A stretch of DNA of 37,084 nucleotides from an uncultured Lactobacillus sp. (GCF_947367085.1 NZ_CANBCP010000014.1:1-37084); one strand, 5' to 3'. Counted from the first letter of the stretch, positions 27,073 to 36,241 are shown. Notes: a model not told the origin generated them from the sequence alone. Translations and numbers: made by a program.

Positions 27073-27357
27073 ATGGTTTCAAAAACGCAAGTTGTTGAAG
27101 TTATGAGTGAATTAGCACAGGCTTTAATTCATGATTATCCTTCTTCTTCATTAACTGAGTATGTCTGCGAAAGTTTAACAACAATCAAAAAGAGCAACGG
27201 TGTTGCTTTTACTGGCCAGCTGCAGTATTTTTTCAATCATGCACCAATTGTTAAAACATCAGATAATTTAAAATTCAATGAAAAGACACGCAAGCTCTGG
27301 GATAAATTATTCTCTTTAAATGAATTGGGAAATAATCTATGGGGAGCTAGCTTGTAA
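27073..27357 (+). CDS. small helical protein, possible bacteriocin-immunity protein
   Basis: 94 residues from ATG 27073, with GGGAT nine bases upstream; ATG 27064 overlaps that SD. The sequence looks all-helical, with four amphipathic segments ending in KTRKLWDKLFSL and a short flexible tail. Size, helix pattern and the spacing of Leu/Ala-rich segments resemble the EntA-type immunity proteins of lactic acid bacteria, which protect against class II bacteriocins from inside the cell. No bacteriocin gene is in the window, and similarity is only general, so an unrelated helical protein is quite possible. It follows helD by 28 bases and is probably co-transcribed with it. Confidence 0.5.
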   Translation: MVSKTQVVEVMSELAQALIHDYPSSSLTEYVCESLTTIKKSNGVAFTGQLQYFFNHAPIVKTSDNLKFNEKTRKLWDKLFSLNELGNNLWGASL

Positions 27358-27368
27358 AAACGTATATT

Positions 27369-27412
27369 AAAAAGGTTGATAATCTGCACATTAAGATTAT
27401 CAGCCTTTTTTT
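27369..27412. terminator. bidirectional terminator
   Basis: AAAAAGG-TTGATAATCT and AGATTATCAG-CCTTTTT form a long stem around eight bases, with seven T on the right and an A-run on the left. It serves the helD unit and the minus-strand SGNH hydrolase gene. Confidence 0.9.
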
Positions 27413-27413
27413 G

Positions 27414-27968
27414 CTACAACTTTTGCTCAATTAAGTTAGCTAAGTTATCGATCAATATTTTATTGCCATCATCATTTAAATGAATACCATCAGCTTGCAA
27501 TAATTCATTAGGAAATGGCCTTTTTTGCAACAACCCAGCTAAATCTAGAAATGGGAGTTTATTACGGCGTGCACACTCTTTAGCTACTAATTCAAACTGC
27601 AATGTGCGTGGCCACGCTTGATCTAAAGCAACTTTCCAGTTGGTATATGACGGTCCCATTAAAATGATCTTATCTCGACCGATGTGATCGACAATATCTT
27701 GCAAATTCTTGGCATATTGACCAGCACTAAGACCTAATTTAACGCTGGCATCATTAGTTCCTAATCCTAAAACAACTAAATCATATGGAGGTTTTACACG
27801 TAAATCAAGAAAGTCTAATCCTTCTTGGCTTGTAGCTCCGGGAACGGAATGATTCAGTATTTTAAATTGGGGGAACCTTTTTTGCAGGGCGCTTGTAATA
27901 GCGTCTGTTGGGATTCCATCTTTAAAGCCAGCGAGGATGGAATCGCCAAAAAGGATTATCTTTTTCAT
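27414..27968 (-). CDS. SGNH/GDSL-family hydrolase
   Basis: 184 residues from ATG 27968; the longer frame adds 22 residues with no SD. SGNH enzymes are esterases, lipases or acyl-hydrolases. All four blocks are present: FGDSILAGF with nucleophile Ser10, the oxyanion Gly in SVPGATSQEG (about 44), GLGTND with Asn72, and DGIHLNDDG with Asp160 and His163. No signal peptide or membrane helix is seen, so it should be cytoplasmic. It is typical of the short TesA/arylesterase-like group of lactobacilli; the natural substrate is unknown. It is divergent from coaA. Confidence 0.88.
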   Translation of the reverse strand: MKKIILFGDSILAGFKDGIPTDAITSALQKRFPQFKILNHSVPGATSQEGLDFLDLRVKPPYDLVVLGLGTNDASVKLGLSAGQYAKNLQDIVDHIGRDKIILMGPSYTNWKVALDQAWPRTLQFELVAKECARRNKLPFLDLAGLLQKRPFPNELLQADGIHLNDDGNKILIDNLANLIEQKL

Positions 27969-28057
27969 ATCAAAAACTTCTTTTCTTTCTCTCAATATAT
28001 ATGATAGGCTGAACAGTGACGAATTACTAGTCAAGAAGGTTAAAGGAGGGCTAGATT

Positions 28058-28888
28058 TTGCAAAACGAATTTATTCATATCACACCATGCAAGTGGCAGG
28101 AGTTTAACCCTCCAAGCGAAAATTTTTTAGCAGATTATTTTGCATATCAGCTAAACGAATTTTTCAACCAGCAAAAGCAAAGAGAATTGTTCTTGAACCA
28201 AACTATAACTGCTCCTTTTATCATTGGAATTGCAGGCTCAGTTGCTGCAGGTAAGTCAACTTTTGCAAAAAAAGTAGAGGATTTGTTAAATCAAAATTAC
28301 CCTGATTTAAAGACTGCGGTAGTTTCAACTGATGGTTTTTTGATGTCGAATAATGAATTGAAAGCTAAGGGATTAATGGATCAAAAGGGGTTTCCGGTAT
28401 CTTTTAACTGGCAGGCTCTGAATAACTTTTTGTGTGCACTTAAAGTTGGTAAAAATAATGTCCCCTATCGACTTTACTCACAAGAGATATCTGACTTGGT
28501 TACTGATAGAGTGGGTAAGATTAGCAATTGCAATATTGTAATTATCGAAGGCATTAATATTTTACAAGTGCCAGAAAAGTTTCAGCCTCCAAGTGATTTC
28601 TTAGATTTGGGCATTTATTTAGATGCGGCAGATGAAGATCTTGAGTATTGGTTTATGCAGCGATTTCATAGCCTACTTAAGTTAAATGAAAATAACCCAG
28701 ATAATTTTTATTATGAGTGGGCTCACTGGCCAATTGAAAAAGCCGATAAGCTAGCTAAGGATGTTTGGCAAAGCGTTAATTACAAAAATTTAGTTAAATA
28801 TATCGCTCCAAGTAAAACAAGAGCAGATTTAATTATTAAAAAGCAAAAAGATCACACATTCAGTGATTTTTATATTAAGAAGTTTTAG
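28058..28888 (+). CDS. coaA: type I pantothenate kinase CoaA
   Basis: 276 residues from TTG 28058, with AGGAGGG seven bases upstream. The enzyme phosphorylates pantothenate, the first committed step to coenzyme A. The P-loop GSVAAGKST lies at 60-68, followed by STDGFLMSN, GFPVSFNW, VPYRLYSQEISDL, IIEGINIL, and the C-terminal YIAPSKTRADLIIKKQKDH, all characteristic of type I CoaA. It is about 30 residues shorter than E. coli CoaA, mainly at the N-terminus, but no conserved part is missing. The efp SD overlaps its stop codon, so coaA and efp form one unit. Confidence 0.93.
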   Translation: MQNEFIHITPCKWQEFNPPSENFLADYFAYQLNEFFNQQKQRELFLNQTITAPFIIGIAGSVAAGKSTFAKKVEDLLNQNYPDLKTAVVSTDGFLMSNNELKAKGLMDQKGFPVSFNWQALNNFLCALKVGKNNVPYRLYSQEISDLVTDRVGKISNCNIVIIEGINILQVPEKFQPPSDFLDLGIYLDAADEDLEYWFMQRFHSLLKLNENNPDNFYYEWAHWPIEKADKLAKDVWQSVNYKNLVKYIAPSKTRADLIIKKQKDHTFSDFYIKKF

Positions 28889-28898
28889 GAGAATAGAA

Positions 28899-29474
28899 AT
28901 GACACAAGCAATCGAATTGAAAAAAGGTATGATTTTTAGTCAAGATGGAAAGTTAATCGAAGTTTTAAAGAGTAACCACCATAAGCCTGGTAAAGGTAAT
29001 ACTGTTATGCAAATGGACCTACGTGATGTTATTAGCGGCGCAGTAGTACATAAGACGATGCGTCCAAGTGAAAAAGTGGAATTAGTTGAAGTGTCGCTCA
29101 AAAAGGCACAATATCTTTATGATGATGAAGCTAATTATATCTTTATGGACCAACAAACCTATGAACAATACATGATTCCTAAAGAACACTTAGAGCAAGA
29201 ATCAAAATTTTTAATGCCAAATATTGATGTTGAGTTAAAGTTCACAGACGAAGGAAAGTTGATCGGTATCAACTTGCCATCAACCGTTAAAATGAAAGTA
29301 AGTGAAACTCAACCTGGCATTAAAGGTGCCACTGCTGCAGCTGGTGGTAAGCCTGCAACTATGGAGACAGGGTTAGTAGTAACTGTACCTGATTTTATTA
29401 ATGAAGGCGAAGAACTGATTATCGGTACTGAAAACGGTGATTACAAGGGCCGAGCAGATAGCATTAGCCGCTAA
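28899..29474 (+). CDS. efp: elongation factor P
   Basis: 191 residues from ATG 28899 (AGGAG overlapping the coaA stop). EF-P binds the ribosome between the P and E sites and relieves stalling at polyproline. Three beta-barrel domains are readable: KOW-like N-terminal (AIELKKGMIF...), central OB (AQYLYDDEANYIFMDQQTYEQ), and C-terminal OB (GATAAAGGKPATMETGLVVTVPDFINEGE). The modifiable tip is HHKPGKGN with Lys32, the residue that carries 5-aminopentanol in B. subtilis EF-P. The C-terminus ends GRADSISR. Many lactobacilli have two efp genes; whether this is the main one is unknown. No clear terminator follows. Confidence 0.93.
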   Translation: MTQAIELKKGMIFSQDGKLIEVLKSNHHKPGKGNTVMQMDLRDVISGAVVHKTMRPSEKVELVEVSLKKAQYLYDDEANYIFMDQQTYEQYMIPKEHLEQESKFLMPNIDVELKFTDEGKLIGINLPSTVKMKVSETQPGIKGATAAAGGKPATMETGLVVTVPDFINEGEELIIGTENGDYKGRADSISR

Positions 29475-29561
29475 TTTATTCATTTATATTCCATTATTAT
29501 ATTTTTATATAGCCACTTATATATAATATTTTATATTAAATAGTTATATATTATATTGCAT
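29475..29561. other. very AT-rich spacer between efp and the PAS gene
   Basis: About 87 bases made almost only of A and T, with repeated TATATA and TTATA blocks. No hairpin terminator with a GC stem is seen. It may be curved DNA or an UP-like element ahead of the PAS gene promoter, or simply melt-prone spacer. Confidence 0.45.
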
Positions 29562-29575
29562 AGAAATCGCTTTCA
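29562..29575 (+). promoter_or_regulatory. near-consensus cre site
   Basis: AGAAATCGCTTTCA matches TGWNANCGNTNWCA except at the first position (A for T). It lies 45 bases before the PAS gene start and just upstream of a -10-like TATAAA (29590-29595), so CcpA control is plausible. Confidence 0.35.
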
Positions 29576-29619
29576 ATTTAAAATTAGAGTATAAATTTTA
29601 TTTTTAGGAAGTGTTTATT

Positions 29620-30354
29620 ATGGCAGAACCAAAATGGCTAAAAGATATTAAAGAAGAAGACTACATGAAAGAAGACTTTGAAGCTTCAGGTAAGTCACGT
29701 TATACAGTTGAAGGCATTGATAAAAACGATCCTGACTGGCTTGAAAAAGCTGCAAAAAAGGTCAATGCAGCTCAAGGCGATGACTATGTTAAGTTAGATG
29801 CAGGCTTGTTGACTGTTAATCAAATCAACTGGATGCTTCGTCGCACCTTTGGTGAATTAACTTATGTTGATGATAATAACCAATTCTTGTGGTACAACAG
29901 ACCACTTGATTCAAGTAAAAAGATGCTCGCTAGCCGCACTCCAGATCAAGTAGGAGACACTATGGGAGCAGTTCACCCAGATGTCAGGGATGTTATTCCA
30001 GAAGCCAAAAAAGTCGTTTATGCTTTACGTCATAAAGTTGGCGGACATGACGAAGTTAAAATGCCAGTTCCAAATGGTAATCGTCATAAGATGATCTTAC
30101 ACGATTATAAGAGAATTGAAGACGAAGATGGCAACTACATGGGGATTTATGAATGGGTCCAAGATTTGTATCCGCTGGTAAAATATTTCTGTGAAACCAC
30201 TGGACAAAAACTCGTTGATGACCCAGATGCGGTTAGTGGAGCAACTTTTAAACGCGATGCTGATGCTGCAACTGGTGCATCAAGAAAAGCTCAGATGCCA
30301 GAAGAAGTTGAAAAGCCAAAGACTGATACATCATCGGGAGCTTCTCATCATTAA
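29620..30354 (+). CDS. PAS-domain protein (DUF438-type PAS) with three tandem ApbE-like flavinylation motifs
   Basis: 244 residues from ATG 29620, with AGGAAGTG six bases upstream. The N-terminal ~55 residues are charged and contain a helix-rich segment (DPDWLEKAAKKVNAAQG). A PAS domain follows (about 60-192): LTVNQINWMLRRTFGELTYVDDNNQFLWYN, RTPDQVGDTMGAVHP, and the ending GNYMGIYEWVQDLYPL closely follow the PAS at the end of DUF438 proteins. The last ~45 residues are low in structure and carry DAVSGAT (203-209), DAATGAS (215-221) and DTSSGAS (236-242), each of the form D-x-x-[ST]-G-A-[ST] where ApbE attaches FMN. No signal peptide is seen. A redox sensor or flavin carrier is inferred. No apbE is in the window. 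Confidence 0.8.
   Translation: MAEPKWLKDIKEEDYMKEDFEASGKSRYTVEGIDKNDPDWLEKAAKKVNAAQGDDYVKLDAGLLTVNQINWMLRRTFGELTYVDDNNQFLWYNRPLDSSKKMLASRTPDQVGDTMGAVHPDVRDVIPEAKKVVYALRHKVGGHDEVKMPVPNGNRHKMILHDYKRIEDEDGNYMGIYEWVQDLYPLVKYFCETTGQKLVDDPDAVSGATFKRDADAATGASRKAQMPEEVEKPKTDTSSGASHH
30226..30345 (+). other. tail segment with three candidate FMN-attachment motifs
   Basis: Codons 30226-30246 give DAVSGAT, 30262-30282 DAATGAS, 30325-30345 DTSSGAS. The first is identical in pattern to the S(T)GAT sites of NqrB/NqrC and FMN-bind domains, where FMN is linked to the last Thr; the others end in Ser. Confidence 0.6.
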
Positions 30355-30367
30355 TTTAAGAGTAAAC

Positions 30368-30408
30368 AAAAAGAAAGTAAGAAAAAATTCATCTTACTTT
30401 CTTTTTTT
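30368..30408. terminator. bidirectional terminator
   Basis: AAAGAAAGTAAGA and TCTTACTTTCTTT pair over 13 bp around nine bases, with T-runs in both directions. It ends both the PAS gene and the minus-strand adhesin gene. Confidence 0.85.
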
Positions 30409-30527
30409 GTCCTGGTTACAACTTATTTCTTTTTCTTGCGACCAATTAGATAGCCAATTGTTCCAATTACTGTGGAAGCGGCAATACTAATCAATCCAGC
30501 AACTTCAGTAGATAAGGTAGCGCCTGC

Positions 30528-30542
30528 TCCTGATTGAGGTAA
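30528..30542 (-). other. sortase motif LPQSG
   Basis: Encodes LPQSG, followed by a hydrophobic helix and RKKKK at the end: the sortase A sorting signal, with Ser in place of the usual Thr. Confidence 0.85.
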
Positions 30543-31424
30543 TTCTTCGTTGGTTGATGTAAGGTTGATTGATGGGTTACTTTCTCCAAGTGGTCTAATA
30601 TTTGAAGAAGAACTTGGAGTAGTTAAGATAGGTGATGAGGAAGTGCTTTCGTCATTACCTGTTGTTGAATTTGAAGAATTGCCATTTTCAGAATCAGTTG
30701 AACCATTTACTGAATCATTGCCTTCAATTGAAGAGTTATTACCATTTTGACCTGGATTTTCAGGTTGGCTAGTGTCGTTTGAATCATCGTTGTCACCAGG
30801 CTTGCTAGTGCTATCATCATCTGGATTAGATGGGTTATTAGGCTTGTCATCTTCTGATGGCTGATCAGGATCAGTTGGTTTATCGTCTGAGCCAGGTTGA
30901 TCAGGGTCAGTTGGCTTATCTGGATCTGTAGGCTTGTCAGGTTTATCAGGATCTACAGGTTTATCAGGTTTGTCATCGCCTTCTTCGTCTTTGACTGGAA
31001 CGTATTGAACTTCGACTTCTCTGATTTCGTCTTCATCATTTTCAAGATCTGGAGTCGGAACTGCACGTTCTTCAACTTCATCAGTTTCGATTTCACGATC
31101 TTCTGGATCATCAAAGAACTTAGGATACTTCACAACCGCCTTATGTTTGTCGAGTTTTTCAACCTTGTAAGAAGACCATTTTCCAGAGTTCCCTTCAGTC
31201 TTATGTAATTCCCAGTCGCTGTAGTCCCATTCATTGACATTAGCACGAGCTGACAAGGCAGAAACCGAATCTACTTTAGATTTGTGTACTTTCTTTCTAA
31301 CGAAAGTAACTTTTTGAACTTCTTTTAACTGTCTTTCTTCATTAGGCTTTACTACGTAAATGTGGCGGATTAAACGCTTAATTAAATCACCGTCTTCGTA
31401 GTCATAAGCATACTTTTCGTCAGC

Positions 31425-34268
31425 TTCAATAGTGACAGTGATGTCGAGTGAAGAGTTGTTAGGGTAGTCACTTGCTACAATGTCTTTTTCAGGCATACCT
31501 GAAACTTGAACGATGTGATAGCCCTTAGGAATTTGAGCTTTGATCTTCTCGTTTAATTCAGCTAATGACAGTTTTTGACTGCCTGTTAAGTCAATTTTTT
31601 TAAGACTCTTGTCAGCTAATTTGCCATCTTTATCCTTGATATTGACTTTAACATCCATGGCGTTTACTTGGCTGTATTTTACATAAACTGTTTCATCGTT
31701 ATCATCCCAGTTGGCGTCTTTTTCTTCAACGACATTGTTTAACTTGCCGTCAACATAAGATTCATAGCCGTCAATTTGATCAATGTTGTATTTTGCCCAA
31801 TTCTTAGCAGAATCATCTGCTAAAGTCCAGTGAGTCCAGCTTTCTTGACCATCATCTACGATCTTATTTCTAGTGTAAGAAACAGTTTGTTTTTCTATTT
31901 GCTTTTTACCATTAGGAAGAGTGATATCGATTGTTCGAGTAATCTTCTTAATAAAGCCTTCTTTTTCAGGGTCTTCAACTTCTTGTGGAGTGATCACTTG
32001 CTTAGGCTTTTTAATTGTTACTGTGATTTCAAAAGATTCGTTTTCTTTTTCAGCAATGATATCTTTAAGTCCCTTGATTGCTGTTATTTGGTAATCTTTT
32101 GGTAAGTTATCAGCGATGATTTCGTTCAAGTGGTTTACAGAAAAGCTGTCGCCTTTACGTAAGTCGATTGGATCTAAAGCTTTAACGATTTTACCATCGG
32201 AAGTTTGGTAAGAGATCTTAATATCAGCGAATTTTTCAGTAAGGTAGGTTACATTAACTTCTTCGTCTCTGTCATCCCAGTTAACGTCTTTTTCTTCAAC
32301 GACATTGTCTAACTTGCCATCTACATAAGATTGGAAGCCGTCAATTTGATCAATGTTGTATTTAGCCCAAGACTTGTCGGAACCCGCTAATTCCCAAGGA
32401 GTGTAAGAAATCTTATCGCCTTCTTCAATTCTATTTCTTTGGAAAGAAACAGTTTGAATCTTTTGTTTAGTTTCACCATTAGGAAGAGTGATGTTGATTT
32501 TACGAGTGATGCGTTTGACTAATCTTTCATCGTCAGGATTCTTGACATCATCTGGAGTAATGATCTTCTTAGCTGGCTTAATTACCGCAACAATATTGAA
32601 GGATTGGTTTTCTTTTTCAGCAACAACGTCATCTAAGTCCTTGACAGTAACGATTTCATAACTCTCAGGCAAGTTGGCATTAATGATTGATTGCAACTTT
32701 TCTTTAGAGTATTTTTCACCCTTGTGGAGGTCGATTCTGTCTAAAGCTTTTAAAACTTCGCCATCTACATTTTCATAAGAAATCTTAATGTCAGCAAAGT
32801 TTTGGTTTTCGTAAGTTACGTAAACGATTTGATCTTCAGTATTCCAGTAAACTTGATCAACATCCTCGATGACATTGTCTGCTTTTGCGTCAACATAGCT
32901 AGTGTAGCCGTCGAATTGTTCAACGTTGAATTTATCCCAGCCCTTGTTACTGCCTTTAGCTAATTGCCATTGAGTAAAGACAGGAGATTCGTCATTATCA
33001 ATGATTTTGTTTCTTTCGAATGTAACAACTTGCTTAACTTCGCGAGTTTTACCGTTTGGAAGAGCGATCTTGATTAAGCGAGTTACGTGCTTACGTAAGC
33101 CCTCTTTGACAGGGTCTTTGACATCGTCAGGAGTGATAAGTACTTGCTTTTTCTTAACTGTAATAGTGACTTTGTGTGACTTGTTTTCTACGTCAGCAGT
33201 AACATCTTCTAATCCATCAACTTTCGTGATTTCGTAGCCGTCAGGCAAGTTCTTGTTGATGATGTTTTCAAGAATATCCTTCGAGAAAGTCTGGCCTTGA
33301 GAAAGGTCGATTCTGTCTAAAGCCTTAATAGTCTTGCCATCAGCAGTTTGGTAAGCAATCTTGATATCAGCGTAGTATTTGTTTACGTAAGAAACATAAA
33401 CTAATTCATTTTTCATTGTTGAGGTAACGTCTTTTTCTTCAACAACGTTATTTGGCTGACCATCAACTTGAGAAGTGTAGTTTTCAAATTGTTCTACATT
33501 GAATTTGTCCCACGATTTTTTATCGCCTAGTAATTCCCAACCAGTATGGGTAATTTTACCATTTTCTTCAATTCTGTTTCTTTGGAAGGAGACAGTTTGA
33601 ACTTTATCTTGAGTCTGTCCGTTTGGTAAAGCGATCTTGATTCGACGAGTGATATGTTTTATTAAGCCCTCTTTAACAGGATCTTTGACATCGTCAGGAG
33701 TGGTAACTATTTTAGATTTTTTGACTGTTACTGTGACGTTGTGTGATTTGTTTTCTACATCAGCAGTAACGTCTTCTAATCCCTTAACTTCTACGATTTC
33801 GTAGCCAGCAGGTAAGTTCTCGTTAACGATAGTTTCAAGTAGGTCTTTTGAGAAAGTCTGGCCTTGAGCAAGATCGATTCTGTCCAAAGTTTTAATAGTC
33901 TTGTCGTCAGCAGTTTGGTAAGAAATCTTGATGTCAGCGTACTTAGCATTTACATAAGTTACGTTAACTGTTTTGTCATTTGTGTTAAAGTCAACATCTT
34001 CTTGTTCAACAACATTGTTTAATTTGCCATCTACATAAGATTGGTAACCATCGATTTGGTCAACATTATATTTTTCCCAATCCTTATTTTCGCTAACAAC
34101 TTCCCATTTAGTGTAGTTTTCTTTGCCGGCTTCAACAATTTTATTTCTTTCAAAGGTTACAATTTGGGTAACCTTATTAGTTTTACCGTCTGGAAGGACA
34201 ATATTAATTGTACGTGTAAAGTGTTTACGTAATTTTTCTTTGATAGGATCTTTAACATCGTCTGGAGT
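31425..34268 (-). repeat. five tandem Mub repeats
   Basis: Units begin at TP(D/Q)(D/E)V: 33702-34268, 33135-33701, 32559-33134, 31992-32558 and 31425-31991, that is 189, 189, 192, 189 and 189 codons. The first two are nearly identical at DNA level over long stretches (for example near 33290-33370 and 33857-33937); later ones diverge. Each unit has a Mub_B2-like half (ITRxIxIxLPNG...QTVSFxRN...W...GYxSYVDGK) and a MucBP-like half (ADIKISYQTADGK...LDRIDL...LPxGYEI). Confidence 0.88.
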
Positions 34269-34663
34269 AATAGTTTGACGTTTTGGCTTAACTGCTAGTG
34301 TGATGTCATAGATAGTTGGTTCGTTAGGACCAGTAAATCCCTCTGGACGACTTGATTCCACTTCCAATTCATAACCATTCTCTTTTAAAAATGTATTAAT
34401 TTGAGAATTAAGTTCATCAGCTTGTAATTTTTCTCCTGGTGAGAGTTGGATAGGATCAAGGTGACCAACTTCTTCACTATCTAGCGTAAATTTGACATTA
34501 ACTGTACTTTTAGCCGCATCTGTATATTCATAGGCAATAAGTACGTCAGAGTTTCTTCCCTCTTGGACATTTTCAAAGGTAATCTCAGGAACAATTGTAC
34601 CACTCGTATATCCGTCAGTCGTAATTGTGTATTTGTGTCCTGTATATCTATTTGGTGTTAGTT

Positions 34664-34665
34664 GC
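34664..34665 (-). other. frameshift position in the adhesin gene
   Basis: The upstream frame reads ...NVWSN then TAA (34660-34658); the downstream frame reads ...QLTPNRYTG. Adding one base after AGC (minus strand) restores NVWSQLTPNRYTG and the B2-like fold. No slippery heptamer or long homopolymer is present. Confidence 0.7.
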
Positions 34666-35344
34666 TCCAAACATTTTGTCCCTTCCACGCTTTCCAATCA
34701 TTATTGAACTTATCCCCAGTTTTAGTTTGATAGAAGATGGCTTCTTGTATAATTTCTTCTGTTTTACCATCAGCATATTTGATAGTAATCTTTCTAGTGA
34801 ATGTTTTGAAGAAATCTTTTTGTGCTGGATCTTTTGGATTATCGGGCTCAATTGGTTGGTCTGCCTTTTTAACATATGTAATGTTTAAGGTTTCGTTTTG
34901 CTCAGCTTTAGGAGTCGCTTCATTAATTACGTTACTAGCTGCTTTTTCTCCGTTGATGTAAATGTCGTATCCATCAAATTCAGGGATCTCGTAGGATGCC
35001 CATTGAGTAATTTGACTAGAGTTTTCCCACTCACTAAATTCATCTTTACATGGAACGGAGTATGTGCAGTAATATCTATAGCGCCAAAAGTTTACAGTTT
35101 GTCTTTTATTGATTTCTTCTCCTGTAGGAGTTTTACCTGTAATTGTTCTTATACTTTTAGAATATTGTTTTTCTTTTTTATGATAAAGCAAGTCTGGATC
35201 AGAAGATCCTCGAGTAGTGCCATGTCCATCTTGGGTCTGGTTGGTATTTTCTGAGTGTGAATCTTGTGCTGTATTAGTATCTTTAACTTTAGATTCATCA
35301 TTTTCAGTCTTGTCTTCAACTTGCTCACTGTTTTCATTAATAGT

Positions 35345-35461
35345 AGCTGCAGAAACTAGGGGAGCAGCTGTATTAGCTAAAATGCCAAAACTTAGTAAGA
35401 CGGCAGCAGCCCCTTTCGATAATTTGCGGATTGCAAATTGCGTCTTTTTTGATTTAAACAT
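35345..35461 (-). other. YSIRK-type signal peptide of the adhesin
   Basis: First 39 codons: basic start, FAIRKLSKGAAAVLLSFG (a variant of YSIRK-G/S), a hydrophobic core, then PLVSA-A cleavage. This type directs secretion at the division septum in Gram-positive cocci. Confidence 0.85.
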
Positions 35462-35479
35462 AGTTTGTATCCTCCATAT

Positions 35480-35504
35480 CGTATAGAAATGATAATCATA
35501 TACG
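35480..35504. promoter_or_regulatory. palindromic element ahead of the adhesin gene
   Basis: CGTATA...TATACG flanks ATGAT-A-ATCAT, a perfect 5-1-5 dyad, about 20-45 bases before the adhesin start. The core resembles part of a Fur/PerR box (TGATAAT-N-ATTATCA) but is shorter. Possible operator; no promoter hexamers could be fixed with confidence. Confidence 0.3.
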
Positions 35505-35620
35505 TAATAATATTGAATTCGATTTCAAATTTAACAATGTATATATTACGAATAATTTATGAAGGTATTATGTTTAGATTATGAACTAATTTTGTACAAT
35601 TAATGATTTTTTTATGAACT

Positions 35621-35653
35621 GAAAAAGGCTTAGCTATGCACAGCTAGGCCTTT
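35621..35653 (-). terminator. terminator of mscL
   Basis: AAAGGC-TTAGCT and AGCTA-GGCCTTT pair around a 6-base loop, with a five-T run on the minus strand, directly after the mscL stop at 35659. Confidence 0.8.
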
Positions 35654-35658
35654 AATAC

Positions 35659-36033
35659 TTAGTTATTTTGCTCTTTCAATATGTCTCTAATTTCTTTTAA
35701 GTAAAGTTCTGAATTTTCGATTTCTTTCTTAGGTTCTTCCTTTTTCTTAGGCATTAGTTTGTTAATGAGTTTGATCAATAAAAATACGACCAATGAGATA
35801 ATCAGAAAATTAATAACGGAATTCAGAAAACTACCGTATCTAAAAGTTGCATCCCCAATTGAAAACTTTAAATCTGAAAGATCAATTTTTCCTACAAATA
35901 GTCCAATAAGTGGGTTAATTAAATTTTTTACCAGGGAATTTACAATTGCAGTAAAAGCAGCCCCGATGATTACTCCTACAGCAAGGTCCATCATGTTCCC
36001 GCGTGAGATAAATTCCTTGAATTCTTTGATCAA
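35659..36033 (-). CDS. mscL: large-conductance mechanosensitive channel MscL
   Basis: 124 residues from TTG 36033. The frame also has TTG 36039, but AGGAGG lies only two bases from it and eight from 36033, giving MIKEFKEF, the usual MscL start. MscL opens under membrane tension to release solutes in osmotic down-shock. The N-terminal amphipathic helix leads into helix 1 ([23 protein letters not shown]), a short outer loop ([20 protein letters not shown]), helix 2 ([25 protein letters not shown]), and a Lys/Glu-rich cytoplasmic helix ending [10 protein letters not shown]. Length and layout are normal. It is a single-gene unit. Confidence 0.95.
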   Translation of the reverse strand: MIKEFKEFISRGNMMDLAVGVIIGAAFTAIVNSLVKNLINPLIGLFVGKIDLSDLKFSIGDATFRYGSFLNSVINFLIISLVVFLLIKLINKLMPKKKEEPKKEIENSELYLKEIRDILKEQNN

Positions 36034-36175
36034 TTTCAACGCCTCCTCAAATATTTTTTATAGAATAATAAAAATTATACTGAAAGTGGCTTTTTGATGC
36101 GAAGTATAAGCAATATTTTTTTGAATTGCAGAATGCAAAATCTTCAATACTTTAATTAGTGAAAAATGTCAATAC

Positions 36176-36203
36176 TTGTTTTGATATTTATCTCATATAT
36201 ACT
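36176..36203 (+). promoter_or_regulatory. possible promoter of pnuC
   Basis: TTGTTT (36176-36181), 16 bases, TATACT (36198-36203). It implies a leader of about 100 bases before the pnuC start. Confidence 0.45.
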
Positions 36204-36241
36204 AGATATCGATGTCTTTATTAACAAAAAGACGGACAAGG

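Larger units (their letters stand above)
30423..35461 (-). pseudogene. Mub-repeat, LPxTG-anchored mucus-binding surface protein with one frameshift
   Basis: Two overlapping frames (34658-35461 and 30423-34697) make one protein of about 1679 residues if a single base is restored near 34664; the total length then divides by three. The N-terminus has a YSIRK-type signal peptide (FAIRKLSKGAAAVLLSFGIL, cleavage after about residue 38). Then come Mub_B2-like modules, five full ~189-residue Mub repeats (each a Mub_B2-like unit plus a MucBP-like unit), a further half repeat, a Pro/Asp-rich DPDKP wall-spanning stretch, and LPQSG, hydrophobic helix, RKKKK. Such proteins are sortase-anchored and bind mucus glycans. 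As written, the first frame stops after 267 residues without an anchor. It could be a real inactivation or an assembly error. SD GGAGG is nine bases before ATG 35461. Confidence 0.88.

Noticed and set aside
30550..34232. Several plus-strand open frames inside the adhesin gene
   Set aside because: They are antisense shadows of a highly biased, repeated coding region; none has an SD or a recognisable domain.
31425..34268. CRISPR-like or satellite repeat reading of the long periodic region
   Set aside because: The period is about 567 bases and in frame with Mub modules; there are no short repeats with unique spacers.
34658..34697. Programmed ribosomal frameshift in the adhesin gene
   Set aside because: No slippery heptamer, stimulatory pseudoknot or SD-like spur is visible at the junction; one base restores a plain frame.
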